A stretch of DNA of 64,000 nucleotides from Bacteroidaceae bacterium (GCA_017470525.1 JAFUYM010000053.1:31981-95980), one strand, 5' to 3'; numbered from the stretch's first letter, positions 34,173 to 43,061 are shown. Translations and numbers: made by a program. Notes: generated by a model from the sequence alone, not told the origin.

Positions 34173-35756
34173 ATGTCACATCACTCAGATAAAAACAATA
34201 TAGGCAAAGACCAAGAAGACTCCGAGGGCTCCAAACGTGATGGTGCCCATTTATGGCGACTTTTGCAGAAGTATAAATATTTGTATATGGCTTCTGTTGT
34301 AGGATGTGTTTTCGTTGCCATTCTTTATCTGTGGTATGTTCCTCTTCAATATGAAGTTTTCACAAAAGTCCTTGTCAAGGACGTAAAGCCTTCCGAAAAT
34401 CTTTACACCTCTCACGACGCTCTATCGGCAAGAATGCTTCCACATGAAGGACATGATTTCTACAATGAGATGGAAGTGTTAGCGACAAAAACCCTGAATA
34501 AGAAAATTGTCCGGGTCCTTAAATTGTATGTTTCTTATGAAATGATAGGATTTTTTAAGAATGAGGAAATCTATGGGAAGTCCGCTCCCTATCGCTTCGA
34601 TATTCAAGAAGATATGCTGGATTCTTTGGCATTTCCCATTGAGGTGACATTGGCACAGGAAGAGGATGGATTAAACGTTGTTGTTCAGGCTGAAACATAC
34701 AAGGAAGAACAAACGTTAAGTTCTTTTCCTGCGAATGTAACAACCCCTTATGGCGTCATTGTGATCAGCAAGAACACAAAAGGGGTGATGTCTTATCTGG
34801 ATGATGGTATGAAGGTCATCATCCGACCGATTGAAGCAGTCGCAAAAGAATATGCATCAGCCTTGTCTGTTCGAGCCGCTTCTCCCATGACTACGGTGGC
34901 GGAAATCTCTCTCAAGGATTGTCTGCCAGAACGTTCGTCTGACTATCTTAATAAATTGGTGGAAATCTATAATGACGAGGTCAAGGTGGAGAACACCATT
35001 GAGGCAACACGCACCCGGGATTTTATTGATGAAAGGCTTGCTGATATTAGTAAGGACCTCAATATGACGGAGGCTGAGTTGAAGCAGTACAAACGGGGTG
35101 GGGGCATGGCGCATTACAAGTCTGATGGTACAATTGATGCCACACAAAATGTGTTGCACGAACAGAAATTGGTGGAAGTGGGCACACAGATAGACTTGAT
35201 TAATTACCTCATAGAATATTGTAACGATAAGCATAACGAAATGCAAATTGTTCCTGCAAACATTGGCTTGAACAATGAACAAATCAATGCGGTTGTTACA
35301 AAGTATAATGAAACAATCCTTGAACGAAACAGGTTGTTGGATGCTGCTGATGCAGCCGCTGTGGAAGCCATTACAAAAGATGTGGAAAGTCAATTTGCCA
35401 CGCTTCGTTCCATTCTTCAAAGTACCAAGAATCAGGCGGTGGTACAGCGTAACGAACTGCTCAATCAACAAGGAAATGCGACTCGAAACAATGCGTCATC
35501 CTCAAGAGGACGTGCACTTGCCGACATCAATCGTTTACAGGAAGTAAAGTCAGGGCTTTATTTGATGTTGTTGCAGAAACGTGAGGAGAATCTTCTCCTC
35601 TTCTCTTCTGTTTCCAGCAAAGCAAGACAGATAGAAGAACCCACCGTGCGTGAAGAGACCTTCCCAAACAAGACGATGACACTGATGTGCGCACTGGTGC
35701 TGGGCTTGCTTTTGCCATGTATAGTCATTTATATCAGAGAAGTAAAAACCTTCTAA
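34173..35756 (+). CDS. Second Wzz/chain-length determinant-type protein
   Basis: This 527-residue polysaccharide co-polymerase has a first membrane helix at about residues 38-58 (YLYMASVVGCVFVAILYLWY), the Wzz N-terminal domain with SENLYTSHDALSARMLP, a long coiled-coil region (about 275-470) and a second helix near the C-terminus (MTLMCALVLGLLLPCIVIYI). The PNKTM stretch stands in for the usual Pro-rich motif before that helix. It lacks a kinase domain. With the transferase on the other strand it could serve a glycan pathway separate from the 11-26 kb cluster. Confidence 0.88.
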   Translation: MSHHSDKNNIGKDQEDSEGSKRDGAHLWRLLQKYKYLYMASVVGCVFVAILYLWYVPLQYEVFTKVLVKDVKPSENLYTSHDALSARMLPHEGHDFYNEMEVLATKTLNKKIVRVLKLYVSYEMIGFFKNEEIYGKSAPYRFDIQEDMLDSLAFPIEVTLAQEEDGLNVVVQAETYKEEQTLSSFPANVTTPYGVIVISKNTKGVMSYLDDGMKVIIRPIEAVAKEYASALSVRAASPMTTVAEISLKDCLPERSSDYLNKLVEIYNDEVKVENTIEATRTRDFIDERLADISKDLNMTEAELKQYKRGGGMAHYKSDGTIDATQNVLHEQKLVEVGTQIDLINYLIEYCNDKHNEMQIVPANIGLNNEQINAVVTKYNETILERNRLLDAADAAAVEAITKDVESQFATLRSILQSTKNQAVVQRNELLNQQGNATRNNASSSRGRALADINRLQEVKSGLYLMLLQKREENLLLFSSVSSKARQIEEPTVREETFPNKTMTLMCALVLGLLLPCIVIYIREVKTF

Positions 35757-35768
35757 ATCTCATATCCA

Positions 35769-36431
35769 ATGAAAGTAATCAATTTTGCTAAACAAAACAC
35801 TGTTATCAATCAGTATGTTGCGGAACTCCGCGATGTGAACATCCAGAAAGACCGTGCCCGTTTCCGCTACAATCTGGAGCGTATCGGTCAAATGATGGCT
35901 TACGAAATCAGTAAAACGCTGAAATATAGCGAAAAAGACATCCAAACCCCTTTGGCGATGGCAAAGGCTACCACTGCCGACGACGAGATTGTGCTTTCCA
36001 CCATCTTCCGTGCAGGACTTCCTTACCATCAAGGTTTTCTTAATGTGTTCGACCGTGCAGGCAACGGCTTCGTTTCTGCCTATCGTTATTATAAGGATAA
36101 GGAATGCAAGCATGTCGGCATTAAAATTGAATATATTGCATCGCCCGATTTGAAAGACAAGACACTCATCATCGCCGACCCGATGCTTGCCACAGGAGGC
36201 AGTTTCGAGTTGGGCTATCATGCTTTCTGCACAAAAGGCGTTCCTGCCACAGTTCATCTTTGCTGTGTCATCGCGGCGCAAAAAGGTGTTGACTACATCA
36301 AGAAGGCATTTGCCGACTACGATAATGTGACGCTCTGGTGTGCTGCCATCGACCCCGAACTGAACGAGCACTGCTACATTGTTCCTGGACTTGGCGATGC
36401 GGGCGACCTCGCATACGGCGAAAAACTTTAG
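35769..36431 (+). CDS. upp: Uracil phosphoribosyltransferase
   Basis: Upp makes UMP from uracil and PRPP. The 220-residue protein carries the PRPP-binding loop LIIADPMLATGGSFELGY, the RAGLPYHQGFLNVFDRAG segment near the middle, and the uracil-binding end with YIVPGLGDAGDLAYG. The N-terminal part is as long as in other Bacteroidetes Upp. It lies 12 bp after the wzz-like gene but has no functional link to it. Together with cytidine deaminase (61391) it belongs to pyrimidine salvage. Confidence 0.95.
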   Translation: MKVINFAKQNTVINQYVAELRDVNIQKDRARFRYNLERIGQMMAYEISKTLKYSEKDIQTPLAMAKATTADDEIVLSTIFRAGLPYHQGFLNVFDRAGNGFVSAYRYYKDKECKHVGIKIEYIASPDLKDKTLIIADPMLATGGSFELGYHAFCTKGVPATVHLCCVIAAQKGVDYIKKAFADYDNVTLWCAAIDPELNEHCYIVPGLGDAGDLAYGEKL

Positions 36432-36547
36432 TATTAACCAATTAAAAATAAAATGGACTCAGACAGTTATCCGGCGGAAAACAGTAGCCGCCTTTCAACT
36501 TCTTTTGTAAATAACACGATTAACGACTTTTCAAACACAACAGCATC

Positions 36548-37627
36548 ATGGACCCGCAGATAACGCTTTTACTTACTTACATGTTGCTGTCGTTAATCAT
36601 CTCGGCACTCTGTTCAGTGCTCGAAGCAACAATACTTTCGACTCCCATGTCATACGTGACCACCCTTGAGACCCAAGGAGCCAAGGGGTGGGAACGCTTG
36701 AAGCAGTATAAGACTAACATCGACCGTCCTATTTCTGCCATTCTGATAGTCAACACCATCGCCAATACCGTTGGTGCCTCTCTTGTTGGTTCGCAGGCAG
36801 CGGGATATGCGGCAACGCATTTCTCTGTAACAAATGAAACCAGCCTCTTTGTCGGCATCGTTTCGGGTGTGTTCACTTTCCTCATTTTGGTGTTCTCCGA
36901 AATTGTGCCTAAAACGATTGGCTCAACCTATTGGCGCAAACTGGCGATTCCCGCCAGCAACATCATACACATATATATAATAGTAACGTATGTTCTCGTC
37001 ATCCTGCTTGAGAAGATAACCCATGTGGTGGGCACATCATCCTCCCAAGAATCCGTCACTCGCGACGAAGTGGCTGCTATGGTCACCGTCGGAACAGAGG
37101 AAGGAGTGCTTGAGAAGAAAGAGAACCGCATGATTCAGAACCTGTTGAGGCTCGATAGTGTGGCGGCGCATGAAATCATGACTCCGAGTGTCGTCGTGGC
37201 GATGGCGGAGGAAGAGATGACCCTGCGCGAGTTCTATGCAGACGAAGAGTACAAGAATTTCTCCCGCATCCCCGTCTATAAAGGGGAAGAAAGCGATTAC
37301 ATCACGGGGTATGTGTTGCGTCAAGAGATTCTTGAGCGTCTGGCAGAAGACAAGTTCGAAACCAAACTGGGCGAACTGGCGCGTCCCATTCTTTCGTTTT
37401 CCGAGGATGAGGATGTGTCAACTATTTGGGAAAAACTGCTGGAAAAGAAAGAGCACATTTCCATCATCATTGATGAGTATGGAACGCTTCGTGGTATCGT
37501 CACGCTTGAGGATGTCATTGAAACCATGCTTGGTTTTGAGATTGTTGACGAAAAAGACGAGGTGGTCGATATGCAGGAACTCGCCAAAGCCCAGTGGAAG
37601 CAGATGCAGAAAGAGCAGCACAAATAA
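36548..37627 (+). CDS. CNNM/DUF21-CBS membrane protein
   Basis: This 359-residue protein has a DUF21 membrane domain (three or four helices, residues about 1-150, with LSLIISALCSVLEATILSTP and the FSEIVPKTIG motif), then a pair of CBS motifs (residues about 190-320, IMTPSVVVAMAEEEMTLREF and IIIDEYGTLRGIVTLEDVIE). It ends soon after the second CBS motif and so lacks the C-terminal CorC_HlyC domain. Relatives are linked to magnesium or other divalent cation export; haemolysin is a historical label. The tcdA ATG follows directly after its stop. Confidence 0.88.
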   Translation: MDPQITLLLTYMLLSLIISALCSVLEATILSTPMSYVTTLETQGAKGWERLKQYKTNIDRPISAILIVNTIANTVGASLVGSQAAGYAATHFSVTNETSLFVGIVSGVFTFLILVFSEIVPKTIGSTYWRKLAIPASNIIHIYIIVTYVLVILLEKITHVVGTSSSQESVTRDEVAAMVTVGTEEGVLEKKENRMIQNLLRLDSVAAHEIMTPSVVVAMAEEEMTLREFYADEEYKNFSRIPVYKGEESDYITGYVLRQEILERLAEDKFETKLGELARPILSFSEDEDVSTIWEKLLEKKEHISIIIDEYGTLRGIVTLEDVIETMLGFEIVDEKDEVVDMQELAKAQWKQMQKEQHK

Positions 37628-38434
37628 ATGGCAAAGGGTATTTTCAGGAGAGAAGAACTGCTGCTTGGCAGCGAAGTGATGGATGTCATCGCACAGAAGA
37701 AAGTCATCATCTTTGGTGTAGGTGGTGTCGGCTCTTGGTGTGCCGAAAGTCTTGTGCGTTCGGGCATTGAGCATCTGACTATTGTCGATTCCGACCGCGT
37801 CTGCATGACCAACATCAATCGTCAGTTGATGGCGACCATGAAGACCGTTGGCAAGGTGAAGGTTGAAGTGTTGAAAGAGCGGCTTCTCGAGATTAATCCA
37901 TCCGCTCATATTACGGCAGTGCAGGACATTTACAGTGCTGAAACGGCAGATTCTTTTCAACTGGATTCTTACGACTATATCATCGATGCCATTGATTCCC
38001 TGAAAGATAAGGCTGACCTCATTTTGAGGGCAACGAAAACCGAAGCCAAATTCTTTGCTTCGATGGGAGCGGCTTTGAAGATGGACCCGACAAAAATCAG
38101 TGTTGCCGAGTTTTGGAAAGTGAAAGGCTGCCCTCTTGCGGCAGCACTTCGCAGGAAGTTTAAGCACAATAAGACCTTCCCCTCCAAGAAGTTCAAGTGC
38201 GTGTATAGCGAAGAACTGCTTCGGAATCGAGGGGAGAACAAGAGTTGCGGCACCAGCCAATGTTTATGCCCTAAAGCGGCTGAAGGTCCAGGACGTGCCG
38301 ACCTGCTCAACCATGAGTGGTGTACCTCGAAAGCGCAAATTAACGGTACCGTGGCTCACACGACCGCCATCTTCGGATTCATGATAGCCGGTATGGTCAT
38401 GCAGGATATTTACAATCAAAGCATCGTTGAGTAA
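37628..38434 (+). CDS. tcdA: tRNA threonylcarbamoyladenosine dehydratase
   Basis: TcdA (CsdL) dehydrates t6A37 in ANN-decoding tRNAs to the cyclic form with ATP, using an E1-like fold. The 268-residue protein has VIIFGVGGVGSWCAESLVRS for nucleotide binding, then DSDRVCMTNINRQ and DAIDSLKDKADLI, and a C-terminal GTVAHTTAIFGFMIAGMVMQ helix. The segment with several Cys (CGTSQCLC and WCTS) is a variant of the usual region. Its ATG follows the stop of the CBS protein without a gap, and a strong terminator follows. Confidence 0.92.
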   Translation: MAKGIFRREELLLGSEVMDVIAQKKVIIFGVGGVGSWCAESLVRSGIEHLTIVDSDRVCMTNINRQLMATMKTVGKVKVEVLKERLLEINPSAHITAVQDIYSAETADSFQLDSYDYIIDAIDSLKDKADLILRATKTEAKFFASMGAALKMDPTKISVAEFWKVKGCPLAAALRRKFKHNKTFPSKKFKCVYSEELLRNRGENKSCGTSQCLCPKAAEGPGRADLLNHEWCTSKAQINGTVAHTTAIFGFMIAGMVMQDIYNQSIVE

Positions 38435-38438
38435 AAGT

Positions 38439-38473
38439 AAGTCCGACTTTCCCTATGGAAGGTCGGACTTTTT
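38439..38473 (+). terminator. Rho-independent terminator after tcdA
   Basis: AAGTCCGACTTTCC pairs with GGAAGGTCGGACTT (one G-T wobble), a 14-bp stem with a 4-nt loop, followed by TTT. It begins 5 bp after the tcdA stop and also precedes the end of the convergent DUF721 gene, so it can serve both directions. Confidence 0.9.
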
Positions 38474-38476
38474 GTT

Positions 38477-38767
38477 TCAGTAAAACTGTACATCCTCAAT
38501 CACTTGTGCCCCCACGTGCTCGTTTAGTTTACGGGCAATGGAGCGATGCTCCATCAGCAGGTTTTGTTTGACGGCAGGCGAGGTGATTTGAACATGAAGG
38601 GTTTGGTTCTTGATGAAGATGTTGGCGGTGTAGCGTTGAATCACAGGCCCCATGACCACAGGCCATGCCTGGATAAGGCGGAATTGATTGTAGGGTGTTT
38701 CAATGCCGTTGATGCGCATGAACTGTAGGATGACGCTGTCAATTCGTTCGGTGTTGCTTCTTCTCAT
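38477..38767 (-). CDS. DUF721 (DciA-like) protein
   Basis: This 96-residue protein matches DUF721: LIQAWPVVMGPVIQRYT, then IFIKNQTLHVQITSPAVKQN and the C-terminal LNEHVGAQVIEDVQF. In several bacteria DUF721 proteins (DciA) help load the replicative helicase; Bacteroidetes carry a short form beside recF, and whether it has the same role is inference. It follows recF by 3 bp on the same strand. Confidence 0.88.
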   Translation of the reverse strand: MRRSNTERIDSVILQFMRINGIETPYNQFRLIQAWPVVMGPVIQRYTANIFIKNQTLHVQITSPAVKQNLLMEHRSIARKLNEHVGAQVIEDVQFY

Positions 38768-38770
38768 GAT

Positions 38771-39871
38771 TTAACCCTTATTATTGACGTTTCCTGCTTT
38801 GACATGAAAGATTTTGTGGTTACCCTGCGAGCGTTCGAGAATTTTGTCCAGATGTTCGCGGTTGGTGTCGGTGATGAAGATTTGTCCAAACGCATCGCTG
38901 GAGACGAGGTTGACGATTTGTTCCACACGCTGGGCATCGAGTTTGTCGAATATATCATCCAGCAGGAGTAGGGGAGTCGTTTGGCTGCCCGTGCGCTTGA
39001 GAAAATCAAACTGTGCCAGTTTCAGCGAAATCATGTATGTCTTGTTCTGCCCCTGCGAACCTTCGCGCTTGATGGGGTAGCCGTCCAGTGTCATCTCCAG
39101 TTCGTCCTTATGGATGCCGTGTAGCGAATACCCGACGATGCGGTCTTTCTGTCGGTCACGCTGGATGAGGTCGAGCAGGTCGCCGCGTTGGCAATGGCTT
39201 GTGTAACTGAGCGACACCGTTTCCTCCCCTTCGGAAATGATGGTGTAGAACCGTTGAAAAACTGGGATGAACTCCTCGATGAAGGCTTGTCGTTTGGCAA
39301 AAATCCGTTCGCCGTTTTCAGCCATCATTTCTTCATAAATGCTGATAATTTCAGGATTCGGCTCTTCCTCAGCCTTCAGCATGGCATTGCGTTGTTGCAA
39401 TGCCTTGTTGTAGGTGATGAGGGCTGTCATGTATTCGGAGTCATACTGCGAAATCACCACATCCATCAGTCTTCGTCTCTCCTCGCTCCCGCCCGAGATG
39501 ATGGTGGAGTCGTTAGGCGAGGCGATGATGAGGGGCAGCAGCCCGATGTGCTCTGCCAGCCGCTTATATTCCTTCTTGTTGCGCTTCACGTGCTTCTTCT
39601 GGTGCAGTTTCATGCCAATGGAAATCTCTTCTTCTGTTCCATTCAAATCATAGACCCCCTGCACCATCATCATCTCCTCACCGTGCCGTACGTTCATGGA
39701 GTCGATGCTGTTCGCCATGCTTTTCGTGAGCGACAAAAAGTAAATGGCATCCAGCACATTGGTCTTGCCCTCGCCATTTTGTCCCACAAAGCAGTTGATT
39801 TTCGGAGAGAACGCCAATTCAGCCGTGGCGATGTTCCTGTAGTTGAGTATGGTCAGCCTTTTCAGAATCAT
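38771..39871 (-). CDS. recF: DNA replication and repair protein RecF
   Basis: RecF is an SMC-like ATPase that loads RecA at single-strand gaps with RecO and RecR. The 366-residue protein shows Walker A (FVGQNGEGKTNVLDAIYFLS), the ABC signature region (GSQGQNKTYMISLKLAQF) and Walker B with the D-loop (LLLLDDIFDKLDAQRV). Length is typical. A full promoter ends 4 bp before the ATG, so the transcript may be leaderless. DUF721 is co-transcribed. Confidence 0.95.
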   Translation of the reverse strand: MILKRLTILNYRNIATAELAFSPKINCFVGQNGEGKTNVLDAIYFLSLTKSMANSIDSMNVRHGEEMMMVQGVYDLNGTEEEISIGMKLHQKKHVKRNKKEYKRLAEHIGLLPLIIASPNDSTIISGGSEERRRLMDVVISQYDSEYMTALITYNKALQQRNAMLKAEEEPNPEIISIYEEMMAENGERIFAKRQAFIEEFIPVFQRFYTIISEGEETVSLSYTSHCQRGDLLDLIQRDRQKDRIVGYSLHGIHKDELEMTLDGYPIKREGSQGQNKTYMISLKLAQFDFLKRTGSQTTPLLLLDDIFDKLDAQRVEQIVNLVSSDAFGQIFITDTNREHLDKILERSQGNHKIFHVKAGNVNNKG

Positions 39872-39875
39872 GCGG

Positions 39876-39907
39876 CAAAGTTACGACTAAACGAGAGAAC
39901 ATGCAAA
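39876..39907 (-). promoter_or_regulatory. recF promoter placed for a leaderless mRNA
   Basis: On the minus strand TTTG (39907-39904) and TAACTTTG (39883-39876) are 20 bp apart. The recF ATG starts at 39871, only 4 bp past the -7 box, where transcription itself should begin. Confidence 0.7.
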
Positions 39908-40056
39908 TTTCTCGACGTTTTTCCGAGTCAGAGTGTCTTTGTCACCTCCAAGAAGGCTGATAATTCCCGATTCATCAAACAAAATTTCTGGTTTCTGTTT
40001 TTCAGTAAACAAAACCGTGTGCATTTTCTTTAAGATTATACACACAGCCTCTCTTT

Positions 40057-40116
40057 CGGACTGCTCCAGTCCGACATGCCGCACTGCTCCAGTCCGATGC
40101 ATCGGACTGGAGCAGT
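40057..40116. repeat. Palindrome cluster, three copies of a 16-bp core
   Basis: The core ACTGCTCCAGTCCG occurs at about 40061-40073 and 40083-40096, and inverted at about 40103-40116. The last two form a perfect 34-bp palindrome (40083-40116) centred on ATGCAT, followed by TTTTT. The first copy (40057-40073) is a hairpin by itself (CGGACT/AGTCCG). Flanking 39908-40056 and 40117-40281 hold nothing I recognise apart from the recF and tRNA promoters. It may be a terminator on the plus strand or a repeat of unknown function. Confidence 0.65.
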
Positions 40117-40281
40117 CCGTTTTTCCCCATTTTCTGCTACATCAACTTTAAGGTTTTCTCCACATGTTCATTTAAATATGCGGAACTTAAATACAAATAA
40201 TAAAATTCACGACAAAAAATGAACTGTCCGCTGTTATTCGCATTTAATTCACGTTTCTCGTCGATTTTTTCTCGAAAAGAC

Positions 40282-40311
40282 TTGCCATGTCAGAAGAATT
40301 TACTACTTTTG
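40282..40311 (+). promoter_or_regulatory. tRNA-Gly promoter
   Basis: TTG at 40282-40284 and TACTTTTG at 40304-40311 are 19 bp apart. The mature tRNA begins at 40326, so the precursor has a 5' leader of only a few nucleotides. Confidence 0.7.
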
Positions 40312-40325
40312 CAGTCGAAAGCGAT

Positions 40326-40401
40326 GCGGCAGTGGCTCAGTTGGTAGAGCATTGGCTTCCCAAGCCGAGGGTCGCGGGTTCGAGTCCCGTCTGCCGCTCC
40401 A
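40326..40401 (+). tRNA. tRNA-Gly (anticodon CCC)
   Basis: The acceptor stem GCGGCAG pairs exactly with CTGCCGC. The D arm is GCTC/GAGC with AGTTGGTA, the anticodon arm TTGGC/GCCGA has loop TTCCCAA (anticodon CCC, reading GGG), and the T arm is GCGGG/CCCGT with TTCGAGT. Discriminator T is followed by an encoded CCA (40399-40401). All arms are intact, so the gene looks functional. No integrase or attachment-site duplication is present next to it. Confidence 0.95.
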
Positions 40402-40455
40402 ATTAGAAAATTGAAAGTGAAAGGTGAAGAGTGAAAAGTGAAAAAAGGTAAAAGT

Positions 40456-40591
40456 AAAAGTGAAAAGTGAAAAATTTGCTGCCGCACGTGTTCGTCAACG
40501 GTCTATTTTACTGCTGCGGTAGCAAATTTCTCACTTTTCACTTATCACTTTTACTTTTTATGCGGCAGCAAATTTTTCACTTTTCACTTTT
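40456..40591. repeat. Inverted and direct repeats with GTGAAAAGTGAAAA tracts
   Basis: Arms 40456-40486 and 40561-40591 are perfect 31-bp inverted repeats (core GTGAAAAGTGAAAAATTTGC followed by TGCCGCA). Inside, 40511-40560 is a third, degenerate copy in the same direction as the right arm (TGCTGCGGTAGCAAATTTCT, then CACTTTTCACTT). Sequence from about 40407 is a purine-rich GTGAAAGG/AGTGAAAA run leading into the left arm. The block separates tRNA-Gly from nhaD. It resembles dispersed intergenic repeats; a long-stem terminator for the tRNA is also possible. Confidence 0.7.
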
Positions 40592-40616
40592 GGTTTTTAA
40601 CTATGGGAACAGGCTT

Positions 40617-41999
40617 ATGCTATTGATGACTTTGATAATAGTGGCAGTGCTCATTTGCGCTTTTATTCTGATGAGCACCGAACAGGCACACCACATCAAC
40701 CGTGCGGCAGTGGCAATGGTGAGTGGTGTGATAGCCTGGGTCATTTACCTCTTGAATGGCAGCGATTTCGTACAGTTGATGCATGAAGGGGAATACCTTG
40801 ACTTTTTGGCGGGAGCATCTGCTTCAGGCACTTCGATGAAGATTTTTGTGGCTGAGCATATCGTCACCAAGTACATCAGTGAGGCTTGTTCGGTGATACT
40901 CTTCCTGATAGCCACCAATACCATTCTAGAGGTGTTGCACAACAATGGTGTGTTTGACTCGCTGATTGATTGGCTTCGTATGCGCAACAGCCGCATGTTC
41001 CTGTGGGTCATATCGTTGCTTACCTTTGCCATCTCTGCCAATGTGGACAATCTGACCACGGTGGTGTTGATGATGAGTCTGATTACGCAGATTGTCAGCA
41101 GCCACTATCAACGTGTCATCTATGCCTGTGCCATCATGATTGCTGCCAGCATGGGCGGCTGCTTCACTGCCATTGGCGACATGACGTCGGTGATGCTGTG
41201 GGTGCGCGGTGCCATCACTCCTTCCGCGTACGCTGCAGGACTCTTTTTGCCCGCTTTTGTCACCATGTGCGTGTTTAATCTCTTGATTGGCTCCAAGTTG
41301 CATGGGCGTGTGGAACTCTTCTCTGTTCTGTCCCGCTATGATGGCGACGACTCATCGCTGGCGGCATGGCAAAAGGTGATGCTGCTTGTGTTGGGCATTG
41401 CAGGTCTTTGGTTCATCCCTTCGTTCCATGTGATTACCCAATTGCCACCCTTCTTGGGTGCGCTGTCGGTGTTGGCTCTGGTGTGGGCAGTGGAAGGTTT
41501 GTGCAACCTGGAGCGGAACGGCAATGTGCTGATGGTGCAACGCCATTATTTCCGGACGACAGAATTTATAGGTATGCGCCTGATTCTCTACTTCCTCGGC
41601 ATCACACTTTGTATCGGTGCGTTGGTTGAGTGCGGTGCGCTTGACTTTGTGGGGAACTGGCTGGAGCATAATATAAATAATGTATATATATATGGTGCTG
41701 TGGTCGGATTGCTCTCTTCGGTGCTGGACAATGTTCCATTGATGATGACCGGCATGAACCTTTTCTCTATTGATATGATAGAAGGTTCCACTTCATACTT
41801 TGTGCAGAATGGCATCTATTGGCAGTTGCTCTCTTTCTGCTGTGCATGTGGTGGGTGCCTGCTCTTTATCGGCACGATGGCGGGCCAGGCTACGCTGGAG
41901 GTGGAACACATCCGATTCAAGTGGTATATCCGCCATTACTTGTGGCGCGCACTGGTGGCATGGTTGGTGGGAATGGGTGTGTTCTGGCTGACCCATTAA
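40617..41999 (+). CDS. nhaD: Sodium:proton antiporter NhaD-type
   Basis: This polytopic transporter of about 460 residues exchanges sodium for protons. About 12-13 hydrophobic segments are present. Characteristic stretches are INRAAVAMVSGVIAWVIYLL after the first helix, ISANVDNLTTVVLMMSLI with the Asn/Asp/Thr site, GGCFTAIGDMTSVMLWVRG, and SSVLDNVPLMMTGMNLF near the C-terminus. I start at ATG 40617; the frame is open upstream through the repeat block, but that part would encode repeat sequence and is unlikely to be translated. Confidence 0.9.
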   Translation: MLLMTLIIVAVLICAFILMSTEQAHHINRAAVAMVSGVIAWVIYLLNGSDFVQLMHEGEYLDFLAGASASGTSMKIFVAEHIVTKYISEACSVILFLIATNTILEVLHNNGVFDSLIDWLRMRNSRMFLWVISLLTFAISANVDNLTTVVLMMSLITQIVSSHYQRVIYACAIMIAASMGGCFTAIGDMTSVMLWVRGAITPSAYAAGLFLPAFVTMCVFNLLIGSKLHGRVELFSVLSRYDGDDSSLAAWQKVMLLVLGIAGLWFIPSFHVITQLPPFLGALSVLALVWAVEGLCNLERNGNVLMVQRHYFRTTEFIGMRLILYFLGITLCIGALVECGALDFVGNWLEHNINNVYIYGAVVGLLSSVLDNVPLMMTGMNLFSIDMIEGSTSYFVQNGIYWQLLSFCCACGGCLLFIGTMAGQATLEVEHIRFKWYIRHYLWRALVAWLVGMGVFWLTH

Positions 42000-42083
42000 G
42001 AGGGGAACCCCTCCATCTTCCTCTGTTATAGGGGAGAGATGTTAAGGTTAGAATTATCGTTAAGGTTGAAACAATACAGAAGT

Positions 42084-43061
42084 ATGGCAAAGATTAATTG
42101 TATAGGTATTCTTACATCGGGTGGTGATTCTCCTGGCATGAATGCTGCCATCCGCGCCGTCACGCGTTCTGCCATTTGCAAAGGCTTTACGGTGAAGGGC
42201 ATCTATCGTGGTTATGAAGGTTTGATGAATGATGAAATCAAGACATTCACGACCGAAAGTGTCAGCAATATCGTTTCACGGGGTGGAACGATTCTGAAGA
42301 GTGCCCGCAGTAAGGCGTTCACAACTCCAGAAGGTCGAAAGAAGGCATACGAAACCATGCAGAAGGAGGGGATTGATGCGTTGGTGGTGATTGGTGGCAA
42401 TGGTTCATTGACAGGTGCCCGTATCTTTGCGCAGGAGTATGATGTGCCATGTATCGGACTGCCTGGCACCATTGATAACGACCTTTATGGCACCGATTTG
42501 ACAATTGGTTACGACACAACGTTGAACACCATTATGGAGTGTGTGGATAAGATTCGTGACACCGCCAATTCGCATGAACGTATCTTCTTTGTCGAGGTGA
42601 TGGGGCGCGACGCCGGATTCTTGGCACAAAACAGTGCGATTGCCAGTGGAGCAGAGGCTGCCATCATTCCAGAAGACAGTACGGATGCCGACCAGTTGGA
42701 GCACTTTATCGGGCGTGGCATCCGCAAGAGCAAGAACTCCAGCATCGTCATCGTGAGCGAAAGTCCCAAATGCGGTGCCATGTTCTATGCTGACCGTGTG
42801 AAGAAGGAATATCCGCAATATGATGTGCGTGTGTCCATCCTTGGGCATTTGCAGCGAGGTGGTTCCCCTTCAGCACGTGATCGCATTCTTGCCAGTCGTC
42901 TGGGAGCAGGAGTCATTGATGCCATCATGGATGGTCAGCGCAATGTGATGATAGGTATTCGCAACGACCAAGTGGTGTATGTGCCTTTCACCGATGCCAT
43001 CCGTTCAGACAAGGCGATGAACAAGAGTTTAATTAAGGTGCTTGACGAACTTTCCATCTAA
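42084..43061 (+). CDS. pfkA: 6-phosphofructokinase
   Basis: Pfk phosphorylates fructose 6-phosphate, the committed step of glycolysis. The 325-residue protein starts [20 protein letters not shown] and has the substrate motif [14 protein letters not shown] with the catalytic Asp, [12 protein letters not shown] and [15 protein letters not shown]. The nucleotide site reads [11 protein letters not shown]: Gly after the third residue marks an ATP-type rather than pyrophosphate-type enzyme, while Asn replaces the common Asp. I start at ATG 42084 and not at the upstream ATG 42039, which would add 15 unusual residues. Confidence 0.94.
   Translation: MAKINCIGILTSGGDSPGMNAAIRAVTRSAICKGFTVKGIYRGYEGLMNDEIKTFTTESVSNIVSRGGTILKSARSKAFTTPEGRKKAYETMQKEGIDALVVIGGNGSLTGARIFAQEYDVPCIGLPGTIDNDLYGTDLTIGYDTTLNTIMECVDKIRDTANSHERIFFVEVMGRDAGFLAQNSAIASGAEAAIIPEDSTDADQLEHFIGRGIRKSKNSSIVIVSESPKCGAMFYADRVKKEYPQYDVRVSILGHLQRGGSPSARDRILASRLGAGVIDAIMDGQRNVMIGIRNDQVVYVPFTDAIRSDKAMNKSLIKVLDELSI

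Noticed and set aside
37418-38260. A 280-codon minus-strand frame opposite the CBS protein and tcdA
   Set aside because: It is antisense to two well-supported genes and its translation has no family features.
40326-40401. tRNA-Gly as an integration attachment site
   Set aside because: No duplication of the tRNA 3' end and no integrase in the neighbourhood; the repeats beside it do not match the tRNA sequence beyond a short GCCGC.
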